A DNA stretch of 35,845 nucleotides, from NCBI GenBank assembly GCA_002049455.2, contig KV919020.1, positions 78,872-114,716 on the forward strand. The letters run 5' to 3'. Every line of letters starts with the position of its first letter. Within the stretch, counting starts at the first letter, position 1. Source of the DNA: Porphyra umbilicalis. Lineage: Eukaryota > Rhodophyta > Bangiophyceae > Bangiales > Bangiaceae. Made by a program: the position numbers and the translations under genes. This document shows positions 30,045-35,845 of this stretch, one piece after another. The notes beneath the pieces were generated by a model. That model had not been told where the DNA came from and did no database searches. It was given only the letters and a program-made list of their open reading frames with translations.

Positions 30045-32223
30045 GAAGTGGAGCTTTTTTGATCCGGCGTTTCCCGTAGGGTTTACGGGGTCTATGGCCG
30101 CCTTGCTGACAGAAAGAGCGCGGGTGGCCCTTGCACGCTTCGATGATCACGAGGTCAGGTGCCACGTCCTGTGGAGGAAACCCGCCCTGGGAACACGCTG
30201 AGGGGTCCTGCATCTTCTCAGCTTCAGCTGATGGGACCTTTTTCAGGAGTTTTTTCATGTCCAGGCTGGGTGCTCGGGCCAAGGCACTAACCGATGCTTC
30301 AGAGAGGGGTAGAAAAATTAAGACTGTTGTAGAGTCGTTCGGGGGGACGGCTGGGGGGCCCTTTTTTCAGATCTTTTTTCGTCGAGTGAACACTCGTTCC
30401 TTGGGCCCTCTTCATGAAAGAAATCTGTTCCGCCTTAAGATCATTCGATTGGTCCACGTGGAGTGGTCCAGATCTCCGAAGTGTGTGCCACTGGCGAGGG
30501 GCACGCCAGCCCGTTGGCCAAAAGCCGGAGCGGGGCCATTCACTCAGCGCCGATGGGCATCGCAGAAGACGAAGACGAAGTGCCCCTGCGTGTGCGTTCC
30601 TCGCAACGGCGGTCCACCTACTGGGGGGTGGCAAAGCGGCGGAGAAGCTGGGGCGCGGACAGGGGTCGCAGGGACACGCAAACGCCGGCAGCGCCGTTGG
30701 TATCTACTGGGTGACGGACGTTGTAGAGTCCTGCATGTATAAAAAAATATAGAACCAAACCTCACTCTGGGAGGACTGAATGTCTGACATCAGGCACACA
30801 CTCGCACTCATGCGCACTATCATCTAGACCTCACTGGCCGCACAGTCGGCCATCGCCGCTCATCCGACGGCAGTGAAGCTGTTTTGAACGTATATGTAGT
30901 AAACGTGCGCCTACTTTCATAACCAAGCCCCCCTTGCGGCAATAATTGTGGGTTCTGTGGCACAAACACTGGTGTGCCACATGCTCTTGAGATCTGGCAC
31001 AGCTATATCGAGACTCAATGTCAGCTTCGGGGTCGAAATAGATCGAGTTATTGATTGGCTACAGACCGTGGCCCGAAGGGGTGCGCAAAAACTGAAAAAA
31101 CATGCTCGTGGAGCATTTTTGTGCATCGCACCATATGGTGCGTTGCACAAAACAGACCATGCCAGCTTTTTTTTCCCGTTCTTTTGGTGCAACTCGGGCC
31201 ACGAGCCTTAGCCAATCAATCGCTCGTTCTTTGAGGACCACTGTAGTGACACTCAGTCTCGATACAGCCGCTTTAGGTCTCGAGAACAATGTGGCACATC
31301 TGGGGATCGCGCGAGGAGAGTGCCACAGAACGGTAAATAAAAAGCCAATAGGGGGGGTTAAATTTAACATTTGCTTATTTGTGGCATCATATTGATCAGC
31401 GACTGCCGTTCTTACATCAGCTGTCGGTGTAGCGTAGTGAGAAGAAGACTGGGACCATTTGGCAAGCTACTTGAGGTGGAAGATTAAACGACACGGGCGC
31501 TGCGTTCGTCGGAAGCGTCGGTTCAGGTCCGTTATCTTGTATTTTCCTTTTCTTGGTGATGTCTCTCTATTTTTATGACAAAGAGCGCGGGCACAAGGCG
31601 GGCATCCGTTTTCTCGCTGTACTATTGCTGTTGAGCCGTCACTGGGCGGTATGGGTGCAGAGGCCTCTCTTGCCAGTGCGTGCACGCAAAGGCACTTCAT
31701 TTTTATCGGATGCCCCGGCTGAGCGGCGAATGGCCTGGCACGCCCCTCGGCTGAGGGGCTGGCGTGCCCCGCGCTCGTGGCGCATTTCCGACAGACCATC
31801 CCCCATCGCCGTGGACCAATCCTGCGGTGCCAAGGAGTATCAGAGTTGAGAAACGAAGAGAGCCGGAAGAAACAAGTATTCACTGATTAGAAAAAACCCT
31901 GAAAAAAGGCTCTCCCAGCGTCCCCGAGGACGACCGCATGTTAGTCTGAATTCATTTATCCCTCTTCTAAGCCTCAGTTAGCGCATTGGCCCGAGAACAA
32001 TGAATGGACATGAAAAAAAACCTGAAAAATATCCCACGACGCTGAGCTCAGAAGATGCAGGACCCCTCAGCGTTCTCCCAGGACGGGTTTGCTCCAGGGG
32101 CAGCGCCACCTGAACTCGTGATTCTCAATCGGTGCACGGTCCTCCGCAGTCCATGCTGTCAGCACCCCAGCTGCAGACCCCGCCAGTGCCGGTGCAGCGG
32201 ACGGGCCCGAGAAAAAAAAAAGC
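30045..32223. repeat. 2.2-kb diverged inverted repeat (palindrome)
   Basis: The two arms mirror about the point 31134/31135. At the centre, TTTTGTGCATCGCACCAT meets ATGGTGCGTTGCACAAAA with one mismatch. Matched pairs keep a constant coordinate sum of about 62,268: GATTGGTCCACG (30447) with CGTGGACCAATC (31810-31821), and TGCTGACAG (30104) with CTGTCAGCA (32156-32164). Other matched blocks include GCTGAGGGGTCCTGCATCTTCT, CTTTTTTCAG.TTTTTTC and GGGGCACGCCAGCCC. Both arms have CCAAT motifs (GCCAATCAAT). Divergence is substantial, so this is an old head-to-head duplication and not an assembly mirror. No gene is visible in the arms. Confidence 0.85.
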
Positions 32224-32253
32224 TGGCATGGTCTTTTTTGTGCAGCGCACCAT
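31135..32253. mobile_element. Possible non-autonomous DNA element with ~40-bp TIRs
   Basis: The right arm is bounded by inverted ends: 31135-31174 and the reverse complement of 32253-32212. Both read ATGGTGCG(T/C)TGCACAAAA(C/A)AGACCATGCCAGC and then a T run; 30 of 32 bases match. Length is 1,119 bp with no transposase. The left arm lacks the outer terminal sequence, so it is a partial inverted copy. No target duplication could be assigned, because one flank is the other arm. Confidence 0.55.
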
Positions 32254-32492
32254 AGCATCTGTTCTGCAGTGCATCCGAAATACCACAGTGCGACCCTGCC
32301 GTTGTGTTTCAATCGCGAATGCTCGATATGTTCCATGCCGATACTTTTCTTGAGTTCACCCAACGCCTTTCCCAAATGCTCCAGATCATACTGTCTTGTA
32401 GTAGTTTCGCAATTGATCGAAATACAGCACCAACAAACAGATGTATCTAACCATCTGCTCCAAGTACACGAATTTCCTAAATTTGACCCCAT
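32254..32492. other. Spacer of lower GC
   Basis: Unlike its surroundings this stretch is close to balanced in base composition. It contains no recognised gene. The overlapping minus-strand frame (33425-32067) is a shadow frame across unrelated sequences. Confidence 0.35.
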
Positions 32493-34151
32493 GTGTTGGG
32501 AGTGTTCAACGCTACGATAGACAGCGCAGTGGCCAGCGCCTTTGCTACTATACCCCTCCCGCGTCTGGGTGGAGGTGATAGCCTCCTCATCGCGGCTGCC
32601 GCCGCCGTCGGGGTCGTAGGGTCGCCGGTGTCGTCGGCGTCGCCTCCATGGCGGTCGGCGCGGCGGTGGCGGGCCCGCCGGCCGTGACGGCGGCGGTGGT
32701 GGCGGCGGCGGCACTGGCATCGCCCTTGCAACATTCCGTTGGACGGCTGGGCCTGCCACGCTGGTGATGGGCGGCAGCTGTGGCGGGCACGTTGTGCGCC
32801 ACCGCGGCGACCCGCGGCTAGGTGATGCCGGCGGTGGCCGCGGCGACGGGCCGGCCCGTCGCAGCGGTGGGGGCCGTATCGGTGGCCTGCCCGGTCGTTT
32901 CGGCGGGGCTGGTCGCCATAAGTGCCCTGAGCGAGAGGACGTCGTCGTCAGGCGGCGGTACATTAGCGGCGGGACGGCGCGGTGCGTCCCGCCGCGGTCG
33001 CGCCGCTGTGGCGGCCACGGTGGCCACGTCAGCTGCCCCACCGCTGAGGTGCCTGTTTGCCGCAGCGGCGGTGCCGATAGCGGCCGTCGCCGTTGCTCTC
33101 TGGTCGGTGTCGGCACCCTTTCCCCCTCCCTATCGGATGGGTCGTGTACCCCCACCCCAGCGCCGCGGCGAGGCGGCGCCCGTTTGGGTGAGTGTCGGTC
33201 TTGACGCACAAGGCACGGGAGCAGTCGCCGACCTTCCTGGCCGTCGACCGCTCCTTGCTTGGCGGCCGGTGCGTGAATGGGGAATCTATTTTTGGCGCCT
33301 TCAACATCCGCTAAGGCATTGTTCTGTCGCGCCGGCCCGCAGGGCGGCCGCCGCCCGACAGCCCCGCACCATACACGTTGGCGGCAGCGGCATCGACGGC
33401 CGATACCCCGTTTAGTGGCATTCACCCCCGACCATTTCTGACGCCCCCGTCCCCTGCCGACGCACCGTCCTTGTCTTCAGCTCGGCGTCGGCATAAGTTT
33501 CACCGTCTTGACTGCCGCCGGCAACGACGTGACGGGTGTTGAGCTCGATGCGGCGGTGGCCGCGGCGGCGGCGAATGTCTTTATGTGCACTCGACCCCGC
33601 ATTGGGCGAGTGGGCGTTGACAACGCAGCGGCGCTTGTGTGCCGCGCAGCATTGTCGGGGGAGATGTACGACGCGGTTTTGCTCGACGTCTTTTCTGGGG
33701 GGGGGTTGCCCTGCACCTCTTTACCCCATCCGTCCTTGCCGAACTTACGGCGGTCGTGGCGCGGGTGGGGGTACTCGTTGTCAACACCGTCGCGGTTCTA
33801 TAGCCGCTGGCGGCGGCCGGTGGCGGCGGCGGCGACAGCAGCAGCGCCGCCGAATGGGCGGCCGGCGTTGCGTACGACGCAGTCCCAGTGGTGGTTGGTG
33901 CGATGACCTCACACCTACCTCAACTCCGCGCGTTTGTGGAGAACGACCCTGAGGCGTCAATCCACAATGTCGTCTTTTTTGCGGGCACCACTCCCGAGGC
34001 CGTCGCTCTTCGTCCCGCCGTGCCGGCAGGCGGCCTCGGTCGGCTCATGCGCGCCGAGGACTCGGCGACATTTCCCAACCACGAGGTGACCCAACATGTG
34101 CGGGGGCGTGCGGCCGCAATGGTCACCGCCAGCGGGTACGGTACAGACTAG
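32493..34151 (+). pseudogene. Spermidine-synthase-like methyltransferase-fold gene, decayed
   Basis: The recognisable part starts near 33461 with RTVLVF, then a one-base slip, then LGVGISFTVLTAAGNDVTGVELD. This is the glycine-rich SAM/dcSAM-binding motif followed by the acidic end of strand 2. YDAVLLDVFSGG follows (33670-33700), and after a slip in a 9-G run ALHLFTPSVL and VGVLVVNTVAVL. TAG at 33799 interrupts. The C-terminal piece ends in HNVVFFAG and runs to TAG 34149-34151. This order fits the Rossmann core of spermidine-synthase-like proteins. Upstream (32580-33120), Ala/Val-rich hydrophobic stretches such as LFAAAAVPIAAVAVALW could be membrane segments of the kind fused N-terminally in some spermidine-synthase-like proteins, but stops and frame changes make this weak. 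At least two frameshifts and two stops are present. The enzyme reaction is not established. Confidence 0.5.
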
Positions 34152-34459
34152 GGCCGCTCTTCGGCGGCGACCGGTACTCGCTGGGTGGACGCCATCCACC
34201 GGGCGCAACGGTGGAGCGCCGTTGAGCACTGGGCGGTAATGCGGTCTTCGCTAGGCAGGCCGGTGTGAGCGATGCTGGCGGTCGGGTGGGTCGACGGCGC
34301 TGAGATCATTAAGAGCAAACCCAACACTGTCGGTCTATTGGCACCGTCGCCGGCACCGTGAGCGCTGGAATGGAGGGTGGCGACGCTTTCCGCATCACCG
34401 AGGCGATGCCCAAGCCGGCAGCGGCGCTTGATGGGGGCGGTGCGGATGCCAGACAGCGC
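34152..34459. other. Spacer between duplicated copies
   Basis: No gene with domain support. Reverse-complement resemblance between about 34297-34335 and 35505-35550 is noticeable but short. Otherwise nothing is identified. Confidence 0.3.
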
Positions 34460-35182
34460 GGCGGCTGCCGCTTCTACTACCCCTCCCGCGTCTGGGGGTG
34501 ATAGCATCGTCAACGCGGCTGCCGCCGCCGTCGGGGTCGTTGGGTCGCCGGTGTCGTCGGCGTCGCCTCCATGGCGGTCGGCGCGGCGGTGGCGGGCCCG
34601 CCGGCCGTGACGGCGGCGGTGGTGGCGGCGGCGGCACTGGCATCGCCCTTGCAACATTCCGTTGGACGGCTGGGCCTGCCACGCTGGTGGTGGGCGGCAG
34701 CTGTGGCGGGCACGTTGTGCGCCACCGCGGCGACCCGCGGCTAGGTGATGCCGGCGGTGGCCGCGGCGACGGGCCGGCCCGTCGCAGCGGTGGGGGCCGT
34801 ATCGGCGGCCTGCCCGGTCGTTTCGGCGGGGCTGGTCGCCATAAGTGCCCGGAGCGAGAGGACGTCGTCGTCAGGCGGCGGTACATTAGCGGCGGGACGG
34901 CGCGGTGCGTCCCGCCGCGGTCGCGCCGCTGTGGCGGCCACGGTGGCCACGTCAGCTGCCCCACCGCTGAGGTGCCTGTTTGCCGCAGCGGCGGTGCCGA
35001 TAGCGGCCGTCGCCGTTGCTCTCTGGTCGGTGTCGGCACCCTTTCCCCCTCCCTATCGGATGGGTCGTGTACCCCCACCCCAGCGCCGCGGCGAGGCGGC
35101 GCCCGTTTGGGTGAGTGTCGGTCTTGACGCACAAGGCACGGGAGCAGTCGCCGACCTTCCTGGCCGTCGACCTCTCCTTGCT
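34460..35182 (+). repeat. Second copy of the 32540-33259 segment
   Basis: 34514-35182 matches 32591-33259 with a constant offset of 1,923 bp and only a handful of substitutions seen by eye. Similarity continues less perfectly leftwards to about 34460 (CCCCTCCCGCGTCTGGG shared). It breaks abruptly after CTCCTTGCT; copy 1 goes on to the methyltransferase-like core and copy 2 to unrelated sequence. Copy 2 is thus a 5'-part duplicate without the catalytic core. Confidence 0.92.
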
Positions 35183-35521
35183 CGCTTGTTTTTCTCTCAC
35201 TACCGGCCCGGCAGAGCGGTCGGCAGAGATGGGACAGCTTGGGGGCCGTGGCGAGGGGAGTGAGGGAGCACGGGTTGGGGAGAGGAGGAAGGCTAACGCC
35301 GTGCCGCTCTCTGTTTTATGGAAAGAATGCACACGCGCTGGGAAGCTGTACCAAAAGTCCCCTACCGCCCATTCCCCTGAGCGTGTACATGTATTGATAA
35401 ACCACCCGCATGCAGTGAGAGATGTCGCGCTGTGTCGAGCCGCCGTCGGAGCTGACAATCGTCATAGACAGACGTTCTTATGAACAAAGCTGGCTATCAT
35501 AGTCGGAACGCGCCGACTGTT
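35183..35521. other. Unassigned, near-balanced composition
   Basis: No coding signal beyond short frames. It lies downstream of the minus-strand ORF and could include its 3' untranslated region. Confidence 0.35.
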
Positions 35522-35845
35522 TTAGCCCTTCTCCTCATCAGACTCTCGGCGACGCTTCTTCCCAACCCTCTGCGTCGGACTCGAGGAATCCGCCGACAGC
35601 GTGGCGCCTCCACCGGACACCGTCACGGAGGGCGCGGCAAGGCTCGGTGCCGGATGCCGTAAGGGGCTCTCTGTAGATGTGTCGGTGTTGACGAGCTCCG
35701 GAAGATGACAATGTGTTGCGAACAGTTCTTGCATACCAAGGAAAACTCGGTTACGACTGCGCGCGGACAGCGCTTGATCCGTCGCCGCCATCCAGCTGCC
35801 CCAACGTTGCTTGTCCGAGCTGCAGAAATGCTCCAGCGTACCCAC
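35522..35845 (-). CDS. C-terminal part of unrecognised protein, runs off window
   Basis: The minus-strand frame enters at the window edge and stops at 35524-35522, giving 107 residues. The N-terminal half looks folded (EHFCSSDKQRWGSWMAATDQAL, then FLGMQELFATHC in separate stretches). The second half is Ser/Thr/Pro-rich and ends in a basic cluster KKRRRESDEEKG that could be a nuclear localisation signal. I do not recognise the family. Composition is closer to a real protein than most frames here, and no frameshift is visible. Because the window ends, a true start cannot be chosen. Confidence 0.4.
   Translation of the reverse strand: MGTLEHFCSSDKQRWGSWMAATDQALSARSRNRVFLGMQELFATHCHLPELVNTDTSTESPLRHPAPSLAAPSVTVSGGGATLSADSSSPTQRVGKKRRRESDEEKG

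Noticed and set aside
32067..33425. 452-codon minus-strand Arg/Pro-rich frame
   Set aside because: It is antisense to the duplicated GC-rich segment and crosses into unrelated sequence; its composition is that of a shadow frame.

Overview
The window reads as nuclear DNA of a GC-rich eukaryote. It has a long satellite array, LTR and non-LTR retrotransposon remains, a DDE DNA-transposon remnant, foldback repeats, many homopolymer G runs, and no bacterial operon structure. The composition and the mix of element families would suit a GC-rich alga such as a bangiophyte red alga, but this is inference: no rRNA, tRNA or intact housekeeping gene is present to anchor a lineage. Almost every recognisable coding region is broken, so this is a repeat-rich (heterochromatin-like, possibly pericentromeric or subtelomeric) segment.

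Layout. 1-5823: a 174-bp satellite, about 34 units, near-identical on the left and progressively diverged at the right edge. 6094-7090 (minus): 3' end of a non-LTR retrotransposon with a restriction-like endonuclease domain. 7128-8004: 3' end of a Ty1/copia pol (RT end, RNase H) with two frameshifts. 8005-17928: a complete but inactivated 9.9-kb Ty3/gypsy chromovirus-type element inserted into that copia ORF. It has 404-bp LTRs and a 5-bp target duplication (ATGGC), and the copia frame resumes immediately after the 3' LTR. 18235-18905: a 168-bp tandem repeat, four units. 19374-21267 (minus): a second copia element with the integrase deleted. 22006-25389: a decayed DDE transposase resembling the Plavaka/CACTA-like group. 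25390-30040: mostly non-coding, with G tracts, degenerate minisatellite and small foldback repeats. 30045-32253: a 2.2-kb diverged palindrome, one arm of which is bounded by ~40-bp terminal inverted repeats. 32493-34151: a decayed spermidine-synthase-like gene, whose 5' part is duplicated 1,923 bp downstream. 35522-35845 (minus): C-terminal part of an unrecognised basic-tailed protein running off the window.

Most interesting points: (i) the gypsy element carries a textbook-shaped -1 frameshift signal at the gag/pol junction (GAAAAAC, 6-nt spacer holding the gag stop, then a strong hairpin); (ii) every in-frame stop inside its long ORFs is TGA, which fits CGA-to-TGA decay at CpG sites; (iii) it carries a ~635-codon antisense ORF between pol and the 3' LTR and a 182-codon sense extension after the chromodomain; (iv) the satellite monomer is exactly 58 codons and packed with short perfect palindromes; (v) the 30045-32253 palindrome keeps register over more than 1 kb per arm. 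None of these amounts to a proven new system. The antisense gene and the frameshift module are the best candidates for follow-up.
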